Origin: Chelativorans xinjiangensis
GTDB taxonomy: Bacteria > Pseudomonadota > Alphaproteobacteria > Rhizobiales > Rhizobiaceae
Assembly (NCBI RefSeq): GCF_009812055.1
Contig: NZ_WQNH01000008.1
Location: 62,001 to 126,000, forward strand
Direction: 5' to 3'
Length of the DNA stretch: 64,000 nucleotides
Positions 50,745 through 60,507 of the stretch are shown here, piece after piece (the first letter of the stretch is position 1; every line of letters starts with the position of its first letter). The position numbers and the translations under genes were made by a program. The notes under the pieces are model-generated. The model saw only the letters and a program-made list of their open reading frames with translations. It had not been told where the DNA came from and did not search any database.

Positions 50745-52868
50745 TCAGTTGCCGAGGATGATGTCGAGGATGGAGAGCTGGCGCTTCTCGCGTGGTCCTC
50801 CGACGTCGGCGGGCGGAACCGGACGGCCGCCGGCGGAGGACGGGACGGTCGGAGGCGCATTGGTGTCGGCGACCGCGCGCTGCGGGACGGGCTGCTTGGC
50901 CGGCTGGCCCGGACGCCAGTTTCCCGGCAAGGCGGCAACGGAGACGCCCTTGTGGGCGGCGGCCATGAAATCGCGCCAGGCAAGTGCGGGCAGGGAGCTG
51001 CCGGTCGCCTTGGTCGCACGTGCGTCGTCGTTGCCGAACCATACGCCGGTGACCAGATTGGAGGTGTAGCCGACGAACCAGGCATCGCGCGAGCCTTGCG
51101 TAGTGCCTGTCTTGCCGGCGGCGGGCCAGCCGAACGCAGCGGCCCTCCCGCTGCCGTATTCAATCGTGCCGGCCATCATGGCATTCATCATGCCGACGAC
51201 CTGGGGGCTTGCCACGCGGGGCAGGCTTCCCGTCTTGTGCTCGTAGACCAATGCGCCGGACGTGGTGGTCACCCGGCTGATAAAATGCACCTCGGGCCGA
51301 TAGCCGCCATTGGCGAATGGCACGTATGCCGCAGTCAGCTCCAAGGGGGTCACCTCCGAGGTGCCCAGCGCGATGGAGGCGTTGGCCGTCAGCTTCGATT
51401 CGACGCCCATGCGGTGGGCGACCTCGACTGCGGCCTCGGGACCCACTTCCATGGCGAGCTGGGCGGCCACCGAGTTGAGCGAGCGGGCCAGCGCCTCGGC
51501 CAGCGTGACGCGGCCGTAATACTTATCCTTGTAGTTGGACGGCGTCCATTTGCCGATCTTCACGGGCGCGTCGTTGCGCACGCTTTGCGGCGTGCGACCT
51601 TGTTCGAGAGCGGCCATATAGACGAAGGGCTTGAACGCGGAGCCGGGCTGACGCCGCGCTTCCGATGCACGGTCGAACTGGCTGTTGGCATAATCGTAAC
51701 CGCCGACCATGGCGCGCACCGCGCCTGAGCCGTCGATCGAGACGAGCGCACCCTGGCTCACCGCAAGCTCCTTGCCCTTCTCGTCTATCAGCTGGCGGAT
51801 GGATTTTTCCGCCAGCTTCTGCAGGCCGAGATCGACCGTGGTATGAACGATGACGTCTTCCTCGATATTGCCGATGAGACCCGGCAGTTCCTCCATCACG
51901 CGATCGGCGACGTAGTGCTGCGAGCCTGTCCAGTAGGCGGCGGCGCGGGTGGCCGGCGCGCTGATGGCGGCGGTGAGTTGGCTGTCGCCGATCATGCCCT
52001 GCTCGCGCATGGCGGAAAGCACCACCTGGGCGCGCTCTTCAGCGGCCTGCGGGTCGCGCGCTGGCGACAATCGCGAAGGCGCCTTCAGGAGGCCCGCCAG
52101 AAGGGCGGCTTCCGCGAGCGTGACATCATGGGCGGGCTTGTTGAAATAGCGCCGCGAGGCTGCCTCCACGCCGTAGGCACCGGAGCCGAAGTAGACGCGG
52201 TTGAGATACATCTCCAGGATCTGGTTCTTCGAATGCTTTTGCTCCAGCCAGAGGGCCAGCAGCACCTCCTGCACCTTGCGCTTTATGGTGCGGTCGGGTT
52301 CCAGGAAGAGGTTCTTGGCCAGCTGCTGGGTGATGGTGGAGCCGCCCTGAGTGAGGCGCCGCTGCATGAGGTTTTCCACCATGGCGCGGGCAAGCCCGAT
52401 GGGATCGACGCCCCAATGGGAGTAGAAGCGCCTGTCCTCGATGGCGATGACGGCCTGCGGCACATACGGCGACATCTCATGCAGTCCGACGGCTTCGCCG
52501 CCCGTCATGCCGCGATTGCCGATAAGCCTGCCTTCGGCGGAAACGATCTTCACGTTGGGCGGTCGGTCCGGGATGGTCCAGGTGGTGGCGCTCGGCATCT
52601 GGGCGCCGTAGAAGGCGGCGATTGCCGCACCGGCAATGCCCGCCCACAGGACCAGCACCAGCGACCAATAAACGAAGCCGCGCAGAAAGCCGAAGAAACC
52701 GCGCCGCCGGGCGCGCCCGGTGCGCCGCCTGGAGGATCTCCGCTTCGTCTTTCGACGTGCGGACGGCAACACGCGGTCGGATCGGCTGACCGAGGGCGCG
52801 CGCCCGCGCTTTGAGGCGGGGGCGCTGAATGTCGGCTCTATCCGCCGTTTTCCCTTGCGCCTGGCCAT
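50745..52868 (-). CDS. Class A penicillin-binding protein (PBP1A type)
   Basis: 707 aa bifunctional peptidoglycan synthase. Residues 1-57 are a very basic cytoplasmic tail; a membrane anchor spans about 60-88. The glycosyltransferase domain has the catalytic E144 in IAIEDRRFYSHWG and GGSTITQQLAKNLFLE. The transpeptidase has SAFK (S410), SLN (463-465) and KTGTT (586-590). Proline-rich C-terminus. Complete; divergent from the acyltransferase gene. Confidence 0.96.
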   Translation of the reverse strand: MARRKGKRRIEPTFSAPASKRGRAPSVSRSDRVLPSARRKTKRRSSRRRTGRARRRGFFGFLRGFVYWSLVLVLWAGIAGAAIAAFYGAQMPSATTWTIPDRPPNVKIVSAEGRLIGNRGMTGGEAVGLHEMSPYVPQAVIAIEDRRFYSHWGVDPIGLARAMVENLMQRRLTQGGSTITQQLAKNLFLEPDRTIKRKVQEVLLALWLEQKHSKNQILEMYLNRVYFGSGAYGVEAASRRYFNKPAHDVTLAEAALLAGLLKAPSRLSPARDPQAAEERAQVVLSAMREQGMIGDSQLTAAISAPATRAAAYWTGSQHYVADRVMEELPGLIGNIEEDVIVHTTVDLGLQKLAEKSIRQLIDEKGKELAVSQGALVSIDGSGAVRAMVGGYDYANSQFDRASEARRQPGSAFKPFVYMAALEQGRTPQSVRNDAPVKIGKWTPSNYKDKYYGRVTLAEALARSLNSVAAQLAMEVGPEAAVEVAHRMGVESKLTANASIALGTSEVTPLELTAAYVPFANGGYRPEVHFISRVTTTSGALVYEHKTGSLPRVASPQVVGMMNAMMAGTIEYGSGRAAAFGWPAAGKTGTTQGSRDAWFVGYTSNLVTGVWFGNDDARATKATGSSLPALAWRDFMAAAHKGVSVAALPGNWRPGQPAKQPVPQRAVADTNAPPTVPSSAGGRPVPPADVGGPREKRQLSILDIILGN

Positions 52869-52987
52869 GTGTTCTTCATCCTCGTCCGCCGCCGTCAGTG
52901 CGGCTCACGCTGCGATGCACGCTAGCTGCGGGTATTTAAGGGGCCGTTAAGCCTCTTTTCAGCCGCGCCCGGCGCTTAACCGTTCCA

Positions 52988-54151
52988 ATGGCCGCGTGCG
53001 CTATCATGCGCGAAAGGATGGCGGGAGACGCGGCATTGCAGGAACCAACCGATACACCCGAACGGTCGCGCGTCGACTGGGTCGACGCCGCCAAGGGCCT
53101 ATGCATCATCATGGTCGTCATGATGCATTCGACGCTGGGCGTGGAGCTGGCGGCGGGGCGCGAAGGCTTCATGCATTGGGTGGTGGCTTTCGCCCGCCCC
53201 TTCCGCATGCCGGACTTCTTCCTCATATCCGGCCTGTTCCTGGGCCTCGTCATCGACCGCCCCTGGCGGCGCTTTCTCGACCGCCGGGTGCTGCATTTCG
53301 CGTATTTCTATGTGCTGTGGCTGACGATCCAGCTCGCCTTCAAAGCCCCGGCGATCGCAATGGAAGAGGGCTGGGGCCGCGCGGTCGGCGCCTATGTCAC
53401 GGCTTATGTCGAACCGTTCGGCACGCTCTGGTTCATCTATCTTCTGCCGGTCTTCTTCGTCTTCACGCGGCTCGTCAAGGCGCTTCCCGTGTGGCTCGTC
53501 TTCGCCGGAGCGGCACTGTTGGAGGCGCTCCCCATCCATACGGGCTCGATCGTCATCGACGAGTTCTGCGGCCGTTACGTCTATCTCTTCGTCGGCTACG
53601 CTTTCGCGTCCCATGTCTTCGCCTTCGCCGCCTGGGTGCGCGCGCGGCCCGGCGTTTTCCTTGCGTTCTGCCTTGCCTGGGCGCTGCTTCATGGGCTTCT
53701 CGTCTTCACGCCGGCTCCCGCCGCGCTGTCGGCTTGGCTGCAGCCCGATCTTGGCAATTCCGGCGCTACCGGAGGATATTCGGAGCTGCCGGCCGTCTCG
53801 CTCCTGCTGGGGCTGGCGGGTGCCGCCGTCATCGTCGGCTTGGCGGCGCTGTTCTCGCTGCTCAGGCCGATGCACTGGCTCACTTGGCTGGGGGCGCATT
53901 CGATCGTCGTCTATCTCGCCTTCTTCCTGCCCATGGCGGCAACCCGCGTCCTTCTCCTGAGGACGGGGCTGGTGGCCGATGTCGGGCTCGTCGCGCTTCT
54001 CGTTACACTTGCGGGCGTGGTTGGGCCGGTGGTGCTCTACGGTCTCGTGCAGTGGTCGGGTTACGGCCGTTTCCTCTTCGAGCGGCCGGCGTGGGCGCGG
54101 ATCGAGCGGCAGGACGAAGTCGGTGCGCCGGCGCGGATGGCGGCCGAATAG
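52988..54151 (+). CDS. Acyltransferase-3 family membrane protein
   Basis: 387 aa protein with about ten membrane segments. RVDWVDAAKGLCIIMVVMMHS carries the family His/Arg pattern, followed by RPFRMPDFFLISGLFLG. Acyltransferase-3 proteins O-acetylate sugars, glucans or lipids at the membrane. Start uncertain: 52988, 53006 or 53018 are in frame, none with a strong ribosome-binding site. Substrate unknown. Confidence 0.9.
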   Translation: MAACAIMRERMAGDAALQEPTDTPERSRVDWVDAAKGLCIIMVVMMHSTLGVELAAGREGFMHWVVAFARPFRMPDFFLISGLFLGLVIDRPWRRFLDRRVLHFAYFYVLWLTIQLAFKAPAIAMEEGWGRAVGAYVTAYVEPFGTLWFIYLLPVFFVFTRLVKALPVWLVFAGAALLEALPIHTGSIVIDEFCGRYVYLFVGYAFASHVFAFAAWVRARPGVFLAFCLAWALLHGLLVFTPAPAALSAWLQPDLGNSGATGGYSELPAVSLLLGLAGAAVIVGLAALFSLLRPMHWLTWLGAHSIVVYLAFFLPMAATRVLLLRTGLVADVGLVALLVTLAGVVGPVVLYGLVQWSGYGRFLFERPAWARIERQDEVGAPARMAAE

Positions 54152-54188
54152 GAGCCGCAGTATCGGCCCGGAATTGCGTGGCGCTGCT

Positions 54189-56390
54189 CTACGCGCGCCG
54201 CTCGGAATCGACGGGGAAGAAGCGCTCGGCAAGGACGGCTGCGCTGACCGGCCGCGAGAAGAGATAGCCCTGCATCTCGTTGCAGCCCATATCCCTGAGC
54301 ATCGCGTGCTGCTCGGCAGTCTCGACGCCCTCGGCCGTGACCTCGAGCTTCAGGGCGCGGGCCATATCGATCACCGCCGCGACGATAGCGCGCCCCTCTG
54401 CGCCCTCGCAAAGCGCGTGCACGAAGAAGCGGTCGATCTTCAGCCGGTCGAGCGGATAGTCCCGCAGATAGCTCATCGATGAATAACCGGTGCCGAAATC
54501 GTCGAGCGCCACGCGAACACCCGCCGCGCGCAGCTTGCGCAGCGTGGCGCCGGCGATTTCCGGATCATCGATGACGACGGCTTCCGTGATCTCGACCTGG
54601 ATGCGCCGCGGGTCGATGTTGTGCTGTGCGATGATGCCGAGGCAACGGTTGGCGAAGTTTCTGTCGCGGAGCTGGACGGGTGAAACATTGACGGCGATCC
54701 ATGGTACGGGAATGCGCGCGGCCGTGCGGCAGGCCTCCCCAAGCGCCCAGTCCCCGATCTGCACGATGAGCCCGCGCTCCTCGGCGATGGTGATCAGGAA
54801 AGACGGCGAGATCGACTTGTGCACGGGATGGTTCCAGCGCAGCAGCGCCTCCACGCCGGTAAGCACGCCTTCGGCCGAATGGAGAGGCTGGTAGACGAGT
54901 TCGAGCTCGCCGCCGCTCGCCAGCGCCTTGCGCAAATCCGCTTCCACCAATTGACGCTGCTTCACGATGTCGTCCATCGTGTCGGAGAAGAGCTGATAGC
55001 GGCCCCGGCCACGCTTCTTGGCTTCGTAGAGGGCGATGTCCGCCTTGCGCAGGAGTTCTTCTCGGCAAGTGGCGGCGGCCGGTGCTGTGGCAACGCCGAT
55101 GCTGACGCCCACATGCACGATATCCTCTCCCAGATGAAAAGGGGCTGTAAGTGCCGTCAGCAGGCGCTCCGACACGGCGCCGGCCGTCTCATGAGCGCGG
55201 TCGGATGCGATGACGATGGCGAACTCGTCGCCTCCCACGCGCGCAACCGTGCCCGCGTTCCCCACCGTCTCCCGCAATCTGGACGCCGCCTCGCGCATGA
55301 GTTGGTCGCCGGCACGATGGCCTAGCGTGTCGTTGACGTTCTTGAAGCGATCGAGGTCGAGAAAGAGCAGCGCTGCCTCGCCGTCTCCTTGCCGGACTCG
55401 GCGCAGGATCGCGTCCAGACGCTCCTCGAAGAGGGCGCGGTTGGGTAACGCTGTGAGCGTATCGTGGTAGGCGAGGTGGCGAGCCCGCGCCTCGCTTGCG
55501 TGCAGCTCGCTTGAGGCGCGGCGCAGGCCGCGTGCCTGCCAGCCCCCCACCGCAAGCGCGATGACGAGTGCAAAAGCGCCCCACGGTGCGACCTGACCGA
55601 TAAGCGTGTTGCCGGGACGGTCCGGATCCCAGATGAAATAGCCGATCCGATGCCCGTTGCGCCATGTGATGGGCACATTCGCCGGGGGCGGTATGACGTT
55701 TTGCGCGGGAACGTAGTGAAGGTCGGAGATCAGGGAGTGGTGGGCAACCTCCTCCTTCGCCGGCCCGTCCAGAAACTTTACGGCGACGAAGACATATTCC
55801 TCTCCGTCGGGCACGCTGACCTGCTCGGAATGGGGAAGGAGAGGCCGGGCGCTGACAACAGCTGGCCTGCCGTCGATCTCGCGGACATCGCTGCCGTCGA
55901 TCTGGAAGCGCGGCACCACGGCTTCGCCGCCATCCTCGCCGGGCCGGATCTTGAGCCGCGCCCGCACGTGCGCAATCACCTCCCGGGCGGCTTCCTCATC
56001 CTTCAGGAAGGTTGGCGGTTCCACTGCCTTGCCCGCGCGGGCGGCAAAGATGAGATTGTCGCGAGAATCGACGACATAGCTGCGGTCGTGGTCGAAGAAG
56101 CGGTGCATCCAGCTCGCCAGGTTTTCCGCGAGCCAGAGCCGGTCGCGGGCGGCCGTCCGCATCACCGCCTCGTCCCAGACGCTGACGCTCTCCTGTTCGC
56201 GTGATACCGAGGTCGTCAGTGCCGAAAGGCCTTGCCGCACGAGGATCTTCTGTTTCGCGAGGGCTGCTTCGTCGGCCTTGAACGCGGCGAGAAAGGCGAA
56301 GCCGATAAAGAGGGCGGCCGCCAACGCGGCCAGGAGAGACATCGCCACGGTAATCCGGGAGGTCAAGGTATCGGGAGAAAAGCGACGCAT
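54189..56390 (-). CDS. Membrane GGDEF-EAL protein with CHASE4-like sensor
   Basis: 733 aa cyclic-di-GMP enzyme. Two membrane segments (about 13-37 and 268-285) bracket a periplasmic CHASE4-like region (SVWDEAVMRTAARDRLWLAEN, YVVDSRDNLIFAA). The GGDEF motif is intact (386-390); no RxxD inhibition site is seen. The EAL domain has EAL (514-516), DDFGTGYSS and AEGVET, so both synthesis and breakdown are chemically possible. It may switch adhesion or motility in response to a periplasmic signal. Single gene. Confidence 0.95.
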   Translation of the reverse strand: MRRFSPDTLTSRITVAMSLLAALAAALFIGFAFLAAFKADEAALAKQKILVRQGLSALTTSVSREQESVSVWDEAVMRTAARDRLWLAENLASWMHRFFDHDRSYVVDSRDNLIFAARAGKAVEPPTFLKDEEAAREVIAHVRARLKIRPGEDGGEAVVPRFQIDGSDVREIDGRPAVVSARPLLPHSEQVSVPDGEEYVFVAVKFLDGPAKEEVAHHSLISDLHYVPAQNVIPPPANVPITWRNGHRIGYFIWDPDRPGNTLIGQVAPWGAFALVIALAVGGWQARGLRRASSELHASEARARHLAYHDTLTALPNRALFEERLDAILRRVRQGDGEAALLFLDLDRFKNVNDTLGHRAGDQLMREAASRLRETVGNAGTVARVGGDEFAIVIASDRAHETAGAVSERLLTALTAPFHLGEDIVHVGVSIGVATAPAAATCREELLRKADIALYEAKKRGRGRYQLFSDTMDDIVKQRQLVEADLRKALASGGELELVYQPLHSAEGVLTGVEALLRWNHPVHKSISPSFLITIAEERGLIVQIGDWALGEACRTAARIPVPWIAVNVSPVQLRDRNFANRCLGIIAQHNIDPRRIQVEITEAVVIDDPEIAGATLRKLRAAGVRVALDDFGTGYSSMSYLRDYPLDRLKIDRFFVHALCEGAEGRAIVAAVIDMARALKLEVTAEGVETAEQHAMLRDMGCNEMQGYLFSRPVSAAVLAERFFPVDSERRA

Positions 56391-56544
56391 GAAAACCTCT
56401 CAGGGGAGCAATTGCTCAGCCCTAAGCGGCGAATACTTGACGATACCTTAACGACAGTAGTTTTTCCGTAAACGGTTATATATGCAGCGATATACAAGGA
56501 AGGGCCATCTTCCCCTGCAGGAAGAGAAGGCGCCTCTCGCCCTC

Positions 56545-57162
56545 TCAGCTGTGGGCGAAGATGTCCTCTTCGTCCCAACCCATCAGGTCCAGCTTCGCCC
56601 GGGTAGGCAGGAACTTGAAGCAGGCTTCGGCCTCGCGCGTGCGGTTCTCGCGTTTCAGGCGCTCGGCGAGAGCATCGCGCAGGCGGTGGAGATAAAGCAC
56701 GTCCGATGCCGCGTATTCGAGTTGCTCGGGCGAGAGCTTTTCCGCCGCCCAGTCCGAGGATTGCTGCTGCTTCGACAGGCCGACCCCGAGCAGCTCCGAG
56801 CAGATATCCTTGAGCCCGTGCCGGTCCGTGTAGGTGCGTGTCAGCCGCGAGGCGATCTTGGTGCAGAAGACCGGCTGCGGCATGGTGCCGAAGGTGTGGT
56901 AGAGCACGGCGAGGTCGAAACGGCCGTAGTGGAAGAGCTTGGTGATCCGCCGGTTGCGCAGAAGGGCAACGAGGTTCGGCGCCCGCTTCTGTCCCGCGGC
57001 GATCTGCACCACGTCGGCCGTGCCGTCGCCCGGCGAAAGCTGGACCACGCAGAGCCGGTCGCGGCGGGGCTTCAGGCCCAGCGTCTCCGTGTCGATGGCC
57101 ACCGCCTCGACATCGTAACGGGCGAGGTCCGGCAGGTCGTGTTGGTGAAATCTGATTGTCAT
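56545..57162 (-). CDS. Ribonuclease D-like 3'-5' exonuclease
   Basis: 205 aa DEDD-type exonuclease. Exo I is AIDTETLGL, Exo II HYGRFDLAVLYH, Exo III YAASDVLYLHRL. It lacks the HRDC domains of the 375 aa E. coli RNase D, matching the short rhizobial form. Probably trims tRNA or other RNA 3' ends. Coupled by a 4-bp overlap to the M20 gene. Confidence 0.93.
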   Translation of the reverse strand: MTIRFHQHDLPDLARYDVEAVAIDTETLGLKPRRDRLCVVQLSPGDGTADVVQIAAGQKRAPNLVALLRNRRITKLFHYGRFDLAVLYHTFGTMPQPVFCTKIASRLTRTYTDRHGLKDICSELLGVGLSKQQQSSDWAAEKLSPEQLEYAASDVLYLHRLRDALAERLKRENRTREAEACFKFLPTRAKLDLMGWDEEDIFAHS

Positions 57163-58550
57163 TGCTGCTTTCCGTTCGCCAGCGCGGCGAGAATCCGCGC
57201 CCAGGAACGCTGCCCCTTGTGGAAGGAGGAGAGTTCGTATTTCTCGTTGGGGGAATGGATGCGGTCGTCGGGCAGGCCGAAGCCGACGAGCAGCGAGTCC
57301 ATCCCCAGGAGTCTTTGGAAATCACCGACGATGGGGATGGAGCCGCCCATCGCGATGGAAACGGCAGGCTTGCCCCATTCCTCGGTAAGCGCACCCTCGG
57401 CCGTCTTCACCAGCGGCGAATCGTAGGAAAGCTGGATGGCCGGCGCGCCGCCATGAGGCGCGAACTCGACCGAGCAGTCGGCCGGGATGCGCTCGCGCAC
57501 GAATGTGCGGAAGGCCTCGCGGATCTTGTCCGGATCCTGCCTGTGCACGAGACGGAAGGATATCTTGGCAGAGGCCTCAGCCGGGATGACGGTCTTGAAC
57601 CCCTCGCCCGTGTAGCCGCCGATAATGCCGTTGCACTCCGCCGTCGGCCGCGCCCAGGTGAGCTCCAGCGCAGAGCGGCCTCTCTCGCCCGCGGGCTCGG
57701 AAAGACCGATGGGGCCGAGCACGCTTTCGGCCGTGCGACCCAGCTCCTCCCAGCTTTTCAGCACGTCGGCCGGCGTCTCCTCCACGCCTTCGTAGAAACC
57801 GGGGATGGCGACGCGGCCGCTCTCGTCATGCAGGTCGGCCAGCGCTTTCGCCAGAATGCGGATGGGGTTGGCCGCGATGCCGCCGAAGAAGCCCGAATGC
57901 AGGTCCCGGTTCGCCGCCTTCACCGTTACCTCCTCGCCGACGAGGCCGCGCAAGCCGACGCAGATGGCCGGTGTGGCGCGGTCCCACATGGCGGTGTCGC
58001 AGACCAGCGCGAAATCCGCCTTCAGCTCCTCGGCATTGGCTTCCAGGAAGGGTTTTAGCGACGGCGATCCCGATTCCTCCTCGCCCTCGAACAGGATCGA
58101 GATCCTGCAGGGCAGCTTGCCGTGCACCGCCTTATAGGCGCGGCAGGCCTCGACGAAGGTCATGAGCTGGCCCTTGTCGTCCGAGGAGCCGCGCCCGGTG
58201 ATGACCTTCCGGCCCGGCTCCACTTCCTTCAGCGCCGGGGCGAAGGGGTCGCTTTCCCACAGCGCCAGCGGGTCCACCGGCTGCACGTCGTAGTGGCCGT
58301 AGAACAGCACGTGCGGACCCTCGCCCTCATGATGGGCGACCACCATCGGGTGGCCTGCCGTCTCGCGCACACTCGCCGCAAAGCCGATAGAGCGCAGGTC
58401 CTCCACCAGCCACACGGCCGCCTTGCGGCATTCCGGCGCGAAGGCCGGATCCGTGGAGATGGACTGGATCGTCAGCAGAGCGAACAGGCGCTCCAGGCTT
58501 TCATCGATCGAGGCATCGAGGCGGTCGAGCACGGGCGCGACGTCGGGCAT
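57159..58550 (-). CDS. M20-family metallo-dipeptidase
   Basis: 463 aa zinc dipeptidase/deacylase. Metal ligands occur in FYGHYDVQPVDPL, RGSSDDKGQLMTF and FEGEEESGSPSL; the C-terminus closes with MGGSIPIVGDFQRLLG. Full family length with its dimerisation lid. Cytosolic. It may use peptides brought in by other systems; the link to the nearby BMP receptor is only positional. Confidence 0.93.
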   Translation of the reverse strand: MPDVAPVLDRLDASIDESLERLFALLTIQSISTDPAFAPECRKAAVWLVEDLRSIGFAASVRETAGHPMVVAHHEGEGPHVLFYGHYDVQPVDPLALWESDPFAPALKEVEPGRKVITGRGSSDDKGQLMTFVEACRAYKAVHGKLPCRISILFEGEEESGSPSLKPFLEANAEELKADFALVCDTAMWDRATPAICVGLRGLVGEEVTVKAANRDLHSGFFGGIAANPIRILAKALADLHDESGRVAIPGFYEGVEETPADVLKSWEELGRTAESVLGPIGLSEPAGERGRSALELTWARPTAECNGIIGGYTGEGFKTVIPAEASAKISFRLVHRQDPDKIREAFRTFVRERIPADCSVEFAPHGGAPAIQLSYDSPLVKTAEGALTEEWGKPAVSIAMGGSIPIVGDFQRLLGMDSLLVGFGLPDDRIHSPNEKYELSSFHKGQRSWARILAALANGKQQ

Positions 58551-58618
58551 GGATGAAAAGCTCCTTGTTGTCTTATCCTGTCTCGGTTCCTCCGGATCAG
58601 GAGGGCTCTTCGGACATG

Positions 58619-58643
58619 AAAAAGGGCCGCGGACGGCCCCTTT
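58619..58643 (-). terminator. Rho-independent terminator after the BMP gene
   Basis: GGGCCG (58624-58629) pairs with CGGCCC (58634-58639) around CGGA; on the minus strand the stem is flanked by AAAGG and followed by TTTTTC (58619-58623 on the plus strand as AAAAA). It follows the BMP-gene stop by 21 bp. Confidence 0.85.
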
Positions 58644-58663
58644 CCGCTATCGGAAAACCTGCC

Positions 58664-59662
58664 TTACCAGTAGGGGCAGCTATTGTCTTCCAGGAAGTTA
58701 TGAACCTCGACCTCGCCCGAGATGATGTCGGCTTTGGCCTCTTCCACCTTGGCCTCCATCTCGTCCGTGATCAGCTCGGCGTTATGTTCGTCAAGCGCAT
58801 ATCCGACCGCATCTTCGGCCAGCCCGACATTCTGGACGCCGTAGGTGAACTCGCCGTTCATCGCATCCATGAACGAGGAGTAGACGGCCACGTCCACGCG
58901 CTTCAGCATCGAGGTGAGCACGTGGCCGGGATGCAGGTAGTTCTGGTTGGCATCGACGCCGATGCCAAGCTTGCCGGCATCCGCTGCCGCCTGCAGAACG
59001 CCGACGCCCGTGCCGCCGGCCGCATGGTAGATCACGTCCGCGCCCTGGTCGATTTGCGTGCGGGTGATCTCGCCGCCCTTGGTCGGATCGTTCCAGGCCG
59101 CCGGCGTGTCGCCGGTGTAGTTGCGGATGACTTTGGCGTCCGGATTGGCCGCCTTCACGCCGCCCACATACCCGCACTCGAACTTGCCGATGAGCGGCAC
59201 CTGCATACCGCCTACGAAGCCGACGGTCCCGGTCTCGGAGGCCATCGCGGCGAGCATGCCGACGAGGTAGGAGCCTTCCTGTTCCTTGAAGACGATGGAG
59301 CGCACGTTTGGCTGATCGACGCTGTCGTCGATGATGGCAAAGCTGACGTCGGGGTAGTCGGGTGCCACCTTGTTGAGGTACTCCACCCATGTGAAGCCGG
59401 CCATGACGATCGGGTTGCGGCCGCGCTCGGCGAAGCGGCGAAGCGCCTGCTCGCGCTGGGCGTCATTGGAGATTTCGAACTCGGCGTATTCGATGCCGGT
59501 CTCCTCCTTGAACTGCTCTGCGCCCATATAGGCCATCTCGTTGAACGACTTGTCGAACTTGCCGCCCAGATCGAAGAGGAGGGCCGGAGCGACTTCCTCC
59601 TGGGCCACAGCCGTCGCGGTCATGGCGGTTGCGGCCAAAAGGCCGAGAACGATACGCTTCAT
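58664..59662 (-). CDS. BMP-family ABC transporter substrate-binding protein
   Basis: 332 aa periplasmic binding protein. Signal peptide MKRIVLGLLAATAMTATAVA, then PALLFDLGGKFDKSFNEMAY, the BMP/PnrA-family opening; GTVGFVGGMQVPLIGKFECG is also characteristic. Relatives bind purine nucleosides or similar solutes. No lipobox, and no ATPase or permease gene is adjacent, so its transporter must be elsewhere or lost. Start MKRIVL has AGGGTGTGG upstream; an earlier start lacks a signal peptide. Confidence 0.93.
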   Translation of the reverse strand: MKRIVLGLLAATAMTATAVAQEEVAPALLFDLGGKFDKSFNEMAYMGAEQFKEETGIEYAEFEISNDAQREQALRRFAERGRNPIVMAGFTWVEYLNKVAPDYPDVSFAIIDDSVDQPNVRSIVFKEQEGSYLVGMLAAMASETGTVGFVGGMQVPLIGKFECGYVGGVKAANPDAKVIRNYTGDTPAAWNDPTKGGEITRTQIDQGADVIYHAAGGTGVGVLQAAADAGKLGIGVDANQNYLHPGHVLTSMLKRVDVAVYSSFMDAMNGEFTYGVQNVGLAEDAVGYALDEHNAELITDEMEAKVEEAKADIISGEVEVHNFLEDNSCPYW

Positions 59663-59754
59663 GTGATCCACACCCTGTCGGTTTCTCTGACATTGGGCGG
59701 ACATGCCGCCCGCGGCAGGATTTCCTCCTGCTCGGCCGCACTCTTGCACGGGTA

Positions 59755-59770
59755 ACGTGAAATTTCACGT
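59755..59770. promoter_or_regulatory. Perfect 16-bp palindrome upstream of the BMP gene
   Basis: ACGTGAAATTTCACGT is fully self-complementary and lies 93 bp upstream of the BMP start codon, where an operator would be expected. The 5' end of the convergently ended msrA region is on its other side. Regulator unknown. Confidence 0.6.
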
Positions 59771-59830
59771 GGAAAATTGGCAGTGCGGGAATCGGCTGTG
59801 GTGACGGGCGGCGCCGGCAAAACGCCATTC

Positions 59831-60490
59831 TCAGGCGGCCGCGCCGCCCGCCGCCGGGCAGGTGACGCCCGTGCCCTGAAGGCCGCAATAACCGCCGGGA
59901 TTCTTCGCCAGATATTGCTGATGCTCGGCCTCGGCGAAGTAAAACGCGGGCGCGGCGGCGATCTCGGTGGTGATGGCGCCGGCGCCGGACGCTTTCAGCG
60001 CTTCGGCATAGGTATCGCGCGAGGCACGTGCCTGCGCCAGCTGCGCCTGCGTTCCGGCATAGATCGCCGAGCGGTAGGTGGTGCCGACATCGTTGCCCTG
60101 GCGCATGCCCTGGGTCGGGTCGTGGCTTTCCCAGAACAGCTTCAAAAGGGCGGCGAAGGAGACGGCTTCCGGATCGTAGACGACCAGGACCACCTCGGCA
60201 TGGCCGGTCAGCCCCGTCGTCGTCTCGCGATAGGTCGGGTTCGGCGTCAGCCCGCCGGCATAGCCGGCAGCCGTCACCCACACGCCCTCCACCTGCCAGA
60301 AAAGCCTCTCCGCGCCCCAGAAGCAGCCCATGCCGAACAACACCTTCTCCGTGCCTTCCGGATAAGGGCCTTTGAGCGGCCTGCCGTTGACGAAATGTCT
60401 GTCGGCGGTGGGGATGGGCTCGGCCCGTCCGGGTAGCGCCTCTTCCGGCGCCGGCATCTTCAGCTTCGTTTCAAAGGTATGAAAAATCAT
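59831..60490 (-). CDS. msrA: Peptide-methionine (S)-S-oxide reductase
   Basis: 219 aa repair enzyme for oxidised methionine. Catalytic cysteine C56 is in [13 protein letters not shown]; resolving cysteines C202 and C211 are near the C-terminus ([14 protein letters not shown]). [12 protein letters not shown] and [20 protein letters not shown] are further family motifs. GAGGAGG precedes the ATG. No signal peptide. The small membrane-protein gene is 17 bp upstream. Confidence 0.96.
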   Translation of the reverse strand: MIFHTFETKLKMPAPEEALPGRAEPIPTADRHFVNGRPLKGPYPEGTEKVLFGMGCFWGAERLFWQVEGVWVTAAGYAGGLTPNPTYRETTTGLTGHAEVVLVVYDPEAVSFAALLKLFWESHDPTQGMRQGNDVGTTYRSAIYAGTQAQLAQARASRDTYAEALKASGAGAITTEIAAAPAFYFAEAEHQQYLAKNPGGYCGLQGTGVTCPAAGGAAA

Positions 60491-60507
60491 GAGAAGCCTC
60501 CTCGGCC

